Source: JBLIOB01 sp047639575 (GTDB lineage Bacteria; Bacteroidota; Bacteroidia; Flavobacteriales_D; Parvicellaceae). From it: a DNA stretch of 5,411 nt. A model generated the notes under the pieces. That model did not search any database and had not been told where the DNA came from. It worked only from the letters and a program-made list of their open reading frames with translations. The translations under genes and the position numbers were made by a program. The stretch spans positions 1 through 5,411 of the forward strand of contig JBLIOB010000289.1 of NCBI GenBank assembly GCA_047639575.1, in the 5' to 3' direction. Positions 1-5,399 of the stretch are shown piece after piece (the first letter of the stretch is position 1; the number at the start of each line of letters is the position of its first letter).

Positions 1-88
1 CCTCCTTTTTCACTTTGCAGCCAACGAGGACAAGTGAAGATGAAATTAAAACCATCAAAAACATACTCCAAGCCTGAACTTTATTCAA
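1..88 (-). CDS. N-terminus of a lipoprotein (probable DUF4292 family), cut by window edge
   Basis: Only the first 29 codons are in the window; the gene continues past the left edge. The visible peptide has a short polar start with Lys3, a hydrophobic stretch from about residue 9 to 22, and a lipobox L-V-G-C with Cys24, followed by the charged residues KVKKE. This is a typical type II (lipoprotein) signal peptide, so the product should be lipid-anchored on a periplasmic membrane face. I chose the TTG at 88 because it supplies the N-terminal Lys and has AAGGA five bases upstream. An in-frame ATG at 64 is the alternative but leaves no positive charge before the hydrophobic core. The gene follows the TPR lipoprotein stop by 19 bases, so it is probably in the same operon. 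The DUF4292 assignment comes only from remembered gene order in Flavobacteriia (TPR protein followed by a DUF4292 lipoprotein); no diagnostic domain sequence is visible. Confidence 0.72.
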   Translation of the reverse strand, partial: MNKVQAWSMFLMVLISSSLVLVGCKVKKE

Positions 89-107
89 TAACGTCCTTTT
101 TATTCGC

Positions 108-1844
108 CTATTCAAAGTACTTCTTCTCTTCAATTTTTTTATCTATTTGTTCCGAGGCTCCTCCTTTAAGCTTCGCTTTAGTCCAATAATCTACCGCATC
201 CGAAACTCTTTCCAACTTGAAAAGCACATCACCATAATGTTCCAAGACCGTGCCATCTTCTTTACCTCCAAAATTCATCGATTTCGAAAGCCATATTTCA
301 GCTTCTGAATAATTCTCTTGTTGGAATAAAATCCAACCATAGGTATCTAAGAAGGATGCAGAGCCGGGCATCAATTCATTCGACTTTTTAGACATTTCTG
401 CAGCCAATTCTAGTTTTACTTTTCTTTCCGATAAATAATAACTGTAGTTGTTCATCGTAAAAGCATTCGAAGGGTCATAGATCAGCGATTTTTCAAAGCT
501 AGCATCAGAAGCGCTGTGTTCTTTTATCTCGTGATACGCCTGCGCTAATGTTTGATGAAATTCAGCTAGGAGTAACTCGTTGCCTATTACAAATTCTTTC
601 CCTGTATTCAACACCTCTATTGCTCCATCGTAATCCTTTTTCTGCAATTTTGCATGACCGTTGAAAAAATAAAAAGCCGGCTGAGTCGGATAAAGCTCCA
701 GTGCTAGTTCACTATCTTTTAACATAAAATCGAATTCCTTCATTTCGGATTCGATTAGCATTACTTGATTCCAAATTGAGAAGTGGTCAGGGTCTAATTG
801 AACTGCCTTTCGATATCTGGCTAGTGCTTCTTCTTTGCGGTCATCTCTATAAAGGAAATCACCGTACACCGTATGCATTTTGGATTCAGTAGAATCCACT
901 ATCGCCATAATACTTAAGAAGTCGTATGCTTCAACTTTTTTCTCCATATTTCCTTCGCTTTGAGCAAAGTAATTGAGCATGACTTGCATTTTAGCATCAA
1001 TAGGTACATCCGATGAAGCCAGGGCTATTCTTAGTTCCGTTTTGGCTCGCTCTGAATTCCCATGGAACCTGAAGTAATCATACAACGAAAGCCGAACTAA
1101 ACCATTCTGTGGATCAACCGACAGTATTTGTTCGTAGGTAGCCAGCGCTTTTTCCTTTTCTCCAATTTCCTCATACGCCTCAGCTAGAATTCCCAGAAAG
1201 GATATATCGTCCAGGTTATTATCAATTAATTTTTTCAATTCCGCTATTGCTTTGTCTTCATCTCCAATTTCCATATACAAACGATGCTTTTGCATGGAAA
1301 GCTCAGGAGATGACCCCAATATTTTCTCCGCCATCTCAAAGCTTTTAATTGCTTTTTCATGCTGATCCAGCTCCAATTGAGACTCGGCCATTGGGAAATA
1401 ATATTCTGCTCGATTTGGGTCTAAAGCGATTAGTTGCTTAAAGGATGAGATTGCATCCTCATGCATTCCATTTCTTTGCAGGATGTAGGATAGTTGCAAT
1501 CGATACCACTCATTTTCAGGCTCCAGCTTTACCGCAGACTTCGCTGACTCTACTGCTAAAGATGTTCTTCCTTGAAAGTCAAACAATCCGCTTAATTGGT
1601 AATGACAAGCTCCACACTCCGAGTTCATTTTGAGTGCTTTGGTAAAATACCCAAACGCCTGTTCATAATCTCCAATCGCTAAAAATTTATTCCCATCATG
1701 AAACAAAGAACGAAATACCTGCTCCGCTCCACCAGTCAGCTGTTCACCCTTATTAGATTTCTTGTTTTTATCCGACACTGATTTTGTGGCAGTACAGGAT
1801 ACACTGACAATAAGAATAACTGCTATGTAAATAAGTTTCTTCAA
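108..1844 (-). CDS. TPR-repeat lipoprotein
   Basis: This 578-residue protein starts with a lipoprotein-type signal: MKK, a hydrophobic core at about residues 4-15, then V-S-V-S-C with Cys17 as the predicted lipidated residue. The -3 position is Ser instead of the usual Leu, so the lipobox is imperfect. After a Lys/Ser-rich linker (about 18-42), nearly all the rest is tetratricopeptide repeats. Clear units lie near 44-75, 79-110, 112-143, 214-247, 323-354, 389-420, 426-459, 496-528 and 532-563, with degenerate units between, perhaps 13-14 in total. The repeats show the usual small residue/Ala pattern and end in LDP-N or close variants. TPR superhelices bind protein partners; no catalytic domain is visible, so the role is probably scaffolding in an envelope assembly, with partner unknown. 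The TTG start is the only one that preserves the signal peptide: the next Met is residue 73, and the codon directly upstream is the TAA of the preceding gene. A CGACH motif lies at residues 77-81. Confidence 0.9.
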   Translation of the reverse strand: MKKLIYIAVILIVSVSCTATKSVSDKNKKSNKGEQLTGGAEQVFRSLFHDGNKFLAIGDYEQAFGYFTKALKMNSECGACHYQLSGLFDFQGRTSLAVESAKSAVKLEPENEWYRLQLSYILQRNGMHEDAISSFKQLIALDPNRAEYYFPMAESQLELDQHEKAIKSFEMAEKILGSSPELSMQKHRLYMEIGDEDKAIAELKKLIDNNLDDISFLGILAEAYEEIGEKEKALATYEQILSVDPQNGLVRLSLYDYFRFHGNSERAKTELRIALASSDVPIDAKMQVMLNYFAQSEGNMEKKVEAYDFLSIMAIVDSTESKMHTVYGDFLYRDDRKEEALARYRKAVQLDPDHFSIWNQVMLIESEMKEFDFMLKDSELALELYPTQPAFYFFNGHAKLQKKDYDGAIEVLNTGKEFVIGNELLLAEFHQTLAQAYHEIKEHSASDASFEKSLIYDPSNAFTMNNYSYYLSERKVKLELAAEMSKKSNELMPGSASFLDTYGWILFQQENYSEAEIWLSKSMNFGGKEDGTVLEHYGDVLFKLERVSDAVDYWTKAKLKGGASEQIDKKIEEKKYFE

Positions 1845-2849
1845 TTATAATTTTTGTTCTGTAAAGTCTCCGATGCTTAGATCTAACGATGCTCCTTCAA
1901 ATTTAACTTTACTTCCAATCATACTGTTTTCAATAATAGCGTTCTTCACACTTGAATCAAGCTGAACCATTGAATTTTTAATAATGGTATTCTCAATAAC
2001 GCTGTTTTCACCTATAGATACATGTGGACCTACTATTGCGTTCACTAGCTTTACATTTTCTCCTATAAAACACGGTGGAATAATCACAGAGTTCTCATTG
2101 GTAACACTGGCTGCAACGATATCCTCATCTTTTATAAATTCTAACACTCGTTGGTTAGAATAGATAGTCGCATTCTTATTACCACAATCCAACCACTCAA
2201 TAACTGTTCCTGTCTTGAATTTAGTGCCCTTAGCCTTCATGTTTTCTAAAACGTCTGTTAGCTGGTACTCTCCACGGTCCATAATTTCATTATCGAGCAC
2301 GTACTTAATTTCTTCTCGAAGCATGTCGCCATCCTTGAAGTAGTATATACCAATAATCGCAAGGTCCGATACAAATGTCTCAGGCTTTTCTACGAAGTCA
2401 GTAATGATGTTGTTCTCGTCTAACTTTACTACTCCAAAGGCACTTGGATCATCAATTTGGCTTGTCCAAATAATACCATCTGCGTCTGAATCAAGCGTGA
2501 AATCAGCTTTAAATAAAGTGTCGGCAAATGCCACAACTACATTCCCAGAAAGTGACTGTTCTGCGCAATAGATAGCATGTGCCGTTCCTAATGCTTGTTC
2601 TTGGTGATAAATCGAGCCTTTGGCCCCTAACCTTTCAGCAATAGCTACTAAGTCTTTCTCTACTTGATCTCCAAAATCTCCAATGATAAAAGCGATTTCA
2701 TCAACTTTTTCCCCACATACTTTGGTAATGTCTTCAACTAACCTTTCTACGATTGGCTTTCCTGCTACAGGAACCAAAGGTTTCGGAACTGTTAAAGTGT
2801 GAGGTCTTAATCTAGATCCTCTTCCTGCCATTGGCACTATTATTTTCAT
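1845..2849 (-). CDS. Sugar-1-phosphate nucleotidyltransferase with beta-helix C-terminal domain
   Basis: This 334-residue enzyme is of the RmlA/GalU/GlmU-N superfamily, which transfers a nucleotidyl group from an NTP to a sugar 1-phosphate, giving an NDP-sugar and pyrophosphate in the cytoplasm. Visible motifs are the N-terminal nucleotide-binding signature G-R-G-S-R-L-R-P (9-16) with PKP (22-24), QEQALGTAHA (83-92) for the base, FADTLF (108-113) with Asp110 as the likely metal ligand, FGVV (138-141), FVEKPE (152-157), GEYQLTD (193-199), and EWLDCGNK (218-225) with Asp221 as a possible second metal ligand. From about 255 to the end, I/V-G/x-E-N type hexapeptide repeats indicate a left-handed beta-helix. 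Sugar and NTP specificity cannot be read from sequence; dTTP- or UTP-glucose-type activity is plausible. I chose the ATG at 2849 because homologues begin MKIIVPMAGRGSR. An in-frame GTG at 2909 would add 20 basic, non-conserved residues, though it lies only 4 bases after dut. The stop codon abuts the TPR gene start. Confidence 0.92.
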   Translation of the reverse strand: MKIIVPMAGRGSRLRPHTLTVPKPLVPVAGKPIVERLVEDITKVCGEKVDEIAFIIGDFGDQVEKDLVAIAERLGAKGSIYHQEQALGTAHAIYCAEQSLSGNVVVAFADTLFKADFTLDSDADGIIWTSQIDDPSAFGVVKLDENNIITDFVEKPETFVSDLAIIGIYYFKDGDMLREEIKYVLDNEIMDRGEYQLTDVLENMKAKGTKFKTGTVIEWLDCGNKNATIYSNQRVLEFIKDEDIVAASVTNENSVIIPPCFIGENVKLVNAIVGPHVSIGENSVIENTIIKNSMVQLDSSVKNAIIENSMIGSKVKFEGASLDLSIGDFTEQKL

Positions 2850-2913
2850 ACTTTTTCTATTTGTCCTCTTTTTCGTGTTGCTCCGATAAACTTCGGGGTA
2901 AAATTTCACTAAT

Positions 2914-3342
2914 TTACTTTACTCCAGTGCTACCGAAACCTCCAATGCCTCTTTCCGTTTCACTCAATTCAACAACTTCTTGCCAATCTATTTGCTCATG
3001 TTTCGCGATTACCATTTGAGCTACTCGTTCTCCATCTTCAACAACAAATGCTTCATTCGATAAGTTCACCAGCAACACTCCAATTTCTCCTCTATAATCC
3101 GCATCTATGGTTCCAGGGGAATTCAATACGGTAATTCCTTTTTTATAAGCCAAACCACTTCTGGGTCTAATCTGAGCTTCAACTCCAGGTGATAGAGCGA
3201 TGAACAATCCAGTTGGTATCAAGGCTCTTTCCAAAGGTCCCAATGTAATAGCTGAATCTAAGTTAGCCCTTAAGTCCATTCCTGCTGACAGTTCTGTCTC
3301 GTATTTCGGAATAGCGTGCTTTGATTTGTTTATAATTTCCAT
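2914..3342 (-). CDS. dut: dUTP diphosphatase (dUTPase)
   Basis: This 142-residue protein is a complete trimeric-type dUTPase, which hydrolyses dUTP to dUMP and pyrophosphate, supplying dTMP synthesis and keeping uracil out of DNA. All five family motifs are present in order: motif 1 AGMDLRA (20-26), motif 2 RPRSGLA (59-65), motif 3 GTIDADYRGEI (77-87) with Asp82 as the expected catalytic water-activating residue, motif 4 GERVAQMV (104-111), and the glycine-rich C-terminal motif 5 RGIGGFGSTG (131-140), which closes over the active site of a neighbouring subunit. The length matches the usual 140-155 residues. The start is ATG at 3342, in agreement with the family's short N-terminus. It begins 32 bases after the flippase stop and precedes the nucleotidyltransferase, so it is probably co-transcribed. 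It has no obvious functional link to its envelope neighbours; the grouping appears to be a matter of conserved gene order. Confidence 0.97.
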   Translation of the reverse strand: MEIINKSKHAIPKYETELSAGMDLRANLDSAITLGPLERALIPTGLFIALSPGVEAQIRPRSGLAYKKGITVLNSPGTIDADYRGEIGVLLVNLSNEAFVVEDGERVAQMVIAKHEQIDWQEVVELSETERGIGGFGSTGVK

Positions 3343-3374
3343 GGTTTCTGATTCCCTTAAAATCTAGATACAGC

Positions 3375-4907
3375 CTAGTCAATAACGTCTTTCGAAGGTA
3401 TTAATTTTTTTGGTCTTTCTATGAATAATACAATAGCAATATAGCCTACAAGGAGCCCAGTGTGATACAACCACATCAGCCCTGTAAACGATTCTTCAGG
3501 ATCGAAAGGTGAACTTATGAAATAGATCAATACAGCTAATCCTATGTACAAAAACACCTTTCGTAAATTATAAGGTATTGGATAGTGCCTCTGTCCAAGA
3601 AAATAAGACAATACTGTTAATGAAACATATGTCGCAAAAGTAACCCAAGCACAAGCTTCGTACCCATAAACTGGGATGAATACGTAGTTCCCTACAATAG
3701 TTATTACTGCACCAATTCCTGCCATGTAAGCTCCAAACTTAGTTTTCTTGGTCAGCTTAAACCACATATTTAGGTTCCAATAAATCCCTAAAGAAAAATT
3801 GGCTAACAATAGAATTGGCACTACGCTAAGCCCCTGCCAGTAACTCTCACCGATAAAATATTTAAACACATGCAAATACAACACAACCACTAAGAACATA
3901 ACAGCAACCGCAATTACAAAGAATGTCATAATTCGACTGTACATCAATTTAGAGTTTTTCTCCTTTTCTCTATTAAAGAAGAAAGGTTCTGCTGCAAAAC
4001 GATATGCTTGTAAGAAGATAATGATGATCATCGAGATTTTATAAACGGCCCCATAAATACCGTTTTGTACCTGGGCTGCCTCCAATGCGCTATCGTGACT
4101 TAATCCCTTAGCCAATCCCGAATCATACACAATCTCCTTTAACATTATTCGGTCAATCACTTCATTGATACTTCCAGCAAATCCAAATATTACTAATGGG
4201 ATTGCGTAGGGCATCATCTGACGGAAAAGAGTCATATTGAACTTAAACCCGCCAAAACTGAACTCTGGAATTAGAAGTAGAATTTTAATTCCGCTAGCGA
4301 TCATGTTGGCAATGAACACGTAGGCGATTCCAATTTCGGGATTGTATACTGCATCTATAAGAGCATTGCTATTGTTCTCATAGTTCATGCCGCAATAGAC
4401 TAAGAAAAATAAGATTAATCCGATGTTGGCAATAACACTTGTTAAGTTAATAAACGCAAAACGCCCGGCTCGTTCTTGCGATCGTAACTTAGTCATGGCT
4501 ATTGCGGATACCGCATCCATTGCCAAAATGGCCCCTAACCATTTAATATATTCTGGATTTGCTTGGTATTTAGTCCATGTGGCAATCTGATCTGTGAAAA
4601 TCCACGTACTTGCCAAGAATAAGCCAGAGAGCGTTGCAACTGTTACTATAGCTGTTGCAAAAACGGATTTTTTAGAGTTCCCATCTATCGTTGAAAAGCG
4701 GAAAAAACTGGTCTCCATACTGAATGTTATAATCAACATAACGAAAACCATGTAAGCATACAGTTCCGTAATTTGACCAAATTGAGCCTGATCGAATACT
4801 TCTTTATTAGTATAAATAGGCGTAAGCAGGAAGAATAAGAATCTTCCTATCATTCCAGTCAATCCATAGATTGCTGTTTGACCTGCTAACTTTTTAAGTA
4901 TACTCAT
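3375..4907 (-). CDS. Polysaccharide/oligosaccharide flippase, Wzx-like (MOP superfamily)
   Basis: This 510-residue integral inner-membrane protein has about 14 hydrophobic helices. The first is near residues 12-32, and others include the stretches containing FVMLIITFS, SMIIIIFLQ, VAVMFLVVVLYL and, at the C-terminus, GLLVGYIAIVLF. Short basic loops separate them. Together with an A-A-E-P-F-F-F motif after about the eighth helix, this fits Bacteroidota members of the polysaccharide biosynthesis/MATE-like flippase group, which move lipid-linked sugars or similar envelope precursors across the inner membrane. The substrate is unknown. I chose ATG 4907 (MSILKKLAGQTAIYG) because related proteins begin with a similar short amphipathic stretch before helix 1. 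In-frame alternatives are ATG at 4919 and TTG at 4934. No Shine-Dalgarno sequence precedes 4907, and a GC-rich hairpin ends six bases upstream of it. It is probably the first large gene of the operon. A MurJ-type lipid II flippase seems less likely, as no MurJ-specific features are evident. Confidence 0.88.
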   Translation of the reverse strand: MSILKKLAGQTAIYGLTGMIGRFLFFLLTPIYTNKEVFDQAQFGQITELYAYMVFVMLIITFSMETSFFRFSTIDGNSKKSVFATAIVTVATLSGLFLASTWIFTDQIATWTKYQANPEYIKWLGAILAMDAVSAIAMTKLRSQERAGRFAFINLTSVIANIGLILFFLVYCGMNYENNSNALIDAVYNPEIGIAYVFIANMIASGIKILLLIPEFSFGGFKFNMTLFRQMMPYAIPLVIFGFAGSINEVIDRIMLKEIVYDSGLAKGLSHDSALEAAQVQNGIYGAVYKISMIIIIFLQAYRFAAEPFFFNREKEKNSKLMYSRIMTFFVIAVAVMFLVVVLYLHVFKYFIGESYWQGLSVVPILLLANFSLGIYWNLNMWFKLTKKTKFGAYMAGIGAVITIVGNYVFIPVYGYEACAWVTFATYVSLTVLSYFLGQRHYPIPYNLRKVFLYIGLAVLIYFISSPFDPEESFTGLMWLYHTGLLVGYIAIVLFIERPKKLIPSKDVID

Positions 4908-4913
4908 TGAATC

Positions 4914-4927
4914 GGGCATTCGTGCCC
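4914..4927 (-). promoter_or_regulatory. Small GC-rich hairpin at the flippase start site
   Basis: A perfect five-base-pair inverted repeat GGGCA-CGAA-TGCCC lies in the mRNA sense, ending six bases before the chosen flippase ATG and including the alternative ATG at 4919. The surrounding leader is AT-rich, so this is the strongest local stem. It could limit ribosome access, but the stem is short and may have no function. Confidence 0.35.
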
Positions 4928-4987
4928 AAAACAAAGAAACGAAAGGGATCGGCTTGATATTTCTTAATGAATGTTAAGTTTCAACAA

Positions 4988-5003
4988 GCTAATATGGATT
5001 AGC
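4988..5003 (-). promoter_or_regulatory. Inverted repeat in the flippase leader
   Basis: A perfect six-base-pair inverted repeat with a four-base loop (GCTAAT-N4-ATTAGC) lies just downstream of the candidate -7 element in the minus-strand sense. If that promoter is real, the repeat would form a hairpin a few bases from the mRNA 5' end, or act as a DNA operator. No run of T follows it, so it is not a convincing terminator for the small lipoprotein gene. Confidence 0.35.
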
Positions 5004-5015
5004 GGGTTTACTTGT

Positions 5016-5023
5016 CAAATCTA
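5016..5023 (-). promoter_or_regulatory. Candidate Bacteroidota -7 promoter element
   Basis: The minus strand reads TAGATTTG, a perfect match to the Bacteroidota sigma-A -7 consensus TAnnTTTG. It lies about 110 bases upstream of the flippase start and just after the small lipoprotein stop. No TTG (-33 element) is found 17-25 bases upstream; an A-rich stretch is there instead. It may therefore be a weak or partial promoter for the flippase-dut operon. Confidence 0.35.
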
Positions 5024-5039
5024 TTCGCATTTTTTTAAT

Positions 5040-5126
5040 TTAGCCTCCATCGTTATATTTTTGACAGCTCGGAGCGAGCATTGTGATAATAAGAAATGTT
5101 AAAGCGAGTTGTATAATCCTTTTCAT
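5040..5126 (-). CDS. Tiny predicted lipoprotein (28 residues)
   Basis: An ATG-started frame of 28 codons ending in TAA encodes a near-ideal lipoprotein signal peptide: MKR, then a hydrophobic core IIQLALTFLIITM at residues 4-16, then L-A-P-S-C with Cys21, then only seven further residues (QKYNDGG). If processed by signal peptidase II, the mature product would be an eight-residue acylated peptide. Residues +2 and +3 after Cys are Q-K, as in the Capnocytophaga surface-lipoprotein export signal (consensus near QKDDE), but the acidic pair is incomplete. I recognise no family. It is separated from the flippase gene by about 130 bases that include a candidate promoter, so it may be its own transcription unit. 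There is no clear Shine-Dalgarno site, which is normal for this phylum. It could instead be the surviving N-terminus of a decayed lipoprotein gene, or chance, although the full signal layout (Lys-Arg start, core, Cys) makes chance less likely. Confidence 0.55.
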   Translation of the reverse strand: MKRIIQLALTFLIITMLAPSCQKYNDGG

Positions 5127-5269
5127 GGTTCAATGTTTTAAGTTGAAGTAATATTACAACGCAAACGTTGAACGGCCGACTCGTTGCGGAATTGGCACTT
5201 ATTTATTATTGTTTCAGAAAGGAAGTGTTTAAACCCATTTATGAGTAAATCTGACTTTTATAGTTATTA

Positions 5270-5309
5270 CACAAAGAAAGATGGAGAAGCACAGAGAACC
5301 ACAAAGAGA
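5270..5309. repeat. Degenerate 10-bp tandem repeat (CACARAGARA-like)
   Basis: Four 10-base units lie end to end, starting at 5270, 5280, 5290 and 5300. Units 1, 3 and 4 (CACAAAGAAA, CACAGAGAAC, CACAAAGAGA) are close to each other, while unit 2 has drifted (GATGGAGAAG). On the other strand the units read as CTTTGTG/CTCTGTG motifs. From memory, similar CACAAAG-type intergenic repeats occur in many Bacteroidota genomes; that is recall, not a search result. Confidence 0.6.
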
Positions 5310-5343
5310 ATAAATTTAAATGCGTATCGGCAAGTTTACCAGG

Positions 5344-5362
5344 AACGTAAATAGATTACGTT
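5344..5362. repeat. Perfect 7-bp inverted repeat, 5-base spacer
   Basis: AACGTAA and TTACGTT flank the spacer ATAGA, forming a 19-base dyad. There is no T-run on either side, so it is not a typical terminator; an operator or a chance palindrome are both possible. Confidence 0.45.
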
Positions 5363-5373
5363 GATGAGTTACA

Positions 5374-5399
5374 TATTTGTGTTAAACATAATACAAATA
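5374..5399. repeat. Perfect 7-bp inverted repeat, 12-base spacer
   Basis: TATTTGT and ACAAATA flank a 12-base AT-rich spacer. The arms resemble the 3' half of the Bacteroidota -7 element (TTTG) on both strands. It lies 12 bases from the preceding dyad, which makes a small regulatory region plausible. In AT-rich sequence a chance origin remains possible. Confidence 0.4.

Noticed and set aside
85..95. 11-base sequence TCAATAACGTC shared with 3379-3389, near the ends of two genes
   Set aside because: A match of this length is expected a few times by chance in a window of this size; one copy is within flippase coding sequence.
1445..1633. Plus-strand open frame of 62 codons inside the TPR gene
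   Set aside because: It lies antisense to a clearly coding TPR region, has no recognisable domain and no supporting start signal.
2850..2909. Extended GTG start for the nucleotidyltransferase, 4 bases after the dut stop
   Set aside because: The spacing is attractive, but the added 20 residues are basic and unlike the family, which begins right at the MKIIVPMAGRGSR segment.
2831..3019. Plus-strand open frame of 62 codons across the dut-nucleotidyltransferase junction
   Set aside because: It is antisense to conserved dUTPase motif regions and has no family features; best explained as a shadow frame.
4963..4978. Inverted repeat CTTAA-N6-TTAAG in the flippase leader
   Set aside because: The stem is only five A/T-rich pairs and would be expected by chance; no T-run for a terminator.
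5162..5169. Possible -7 element AACGTTTG upstream of the tiny lipoprotein gene
   Set aside because: It misses the first consensus base and has no TTG at the expected -33 distance; it is also part of the CAACG/CGTTG dyad.
5241..5354. Plus-strand frame of 37 codons (MSKSDFYSYY...)
   Set aside because: Its middle is made of the degenerate 10-bp repeats, the nearest purine-rich AAAGGAAG is about 15 bases upstream of the ATG, and no signal or domain is visible.
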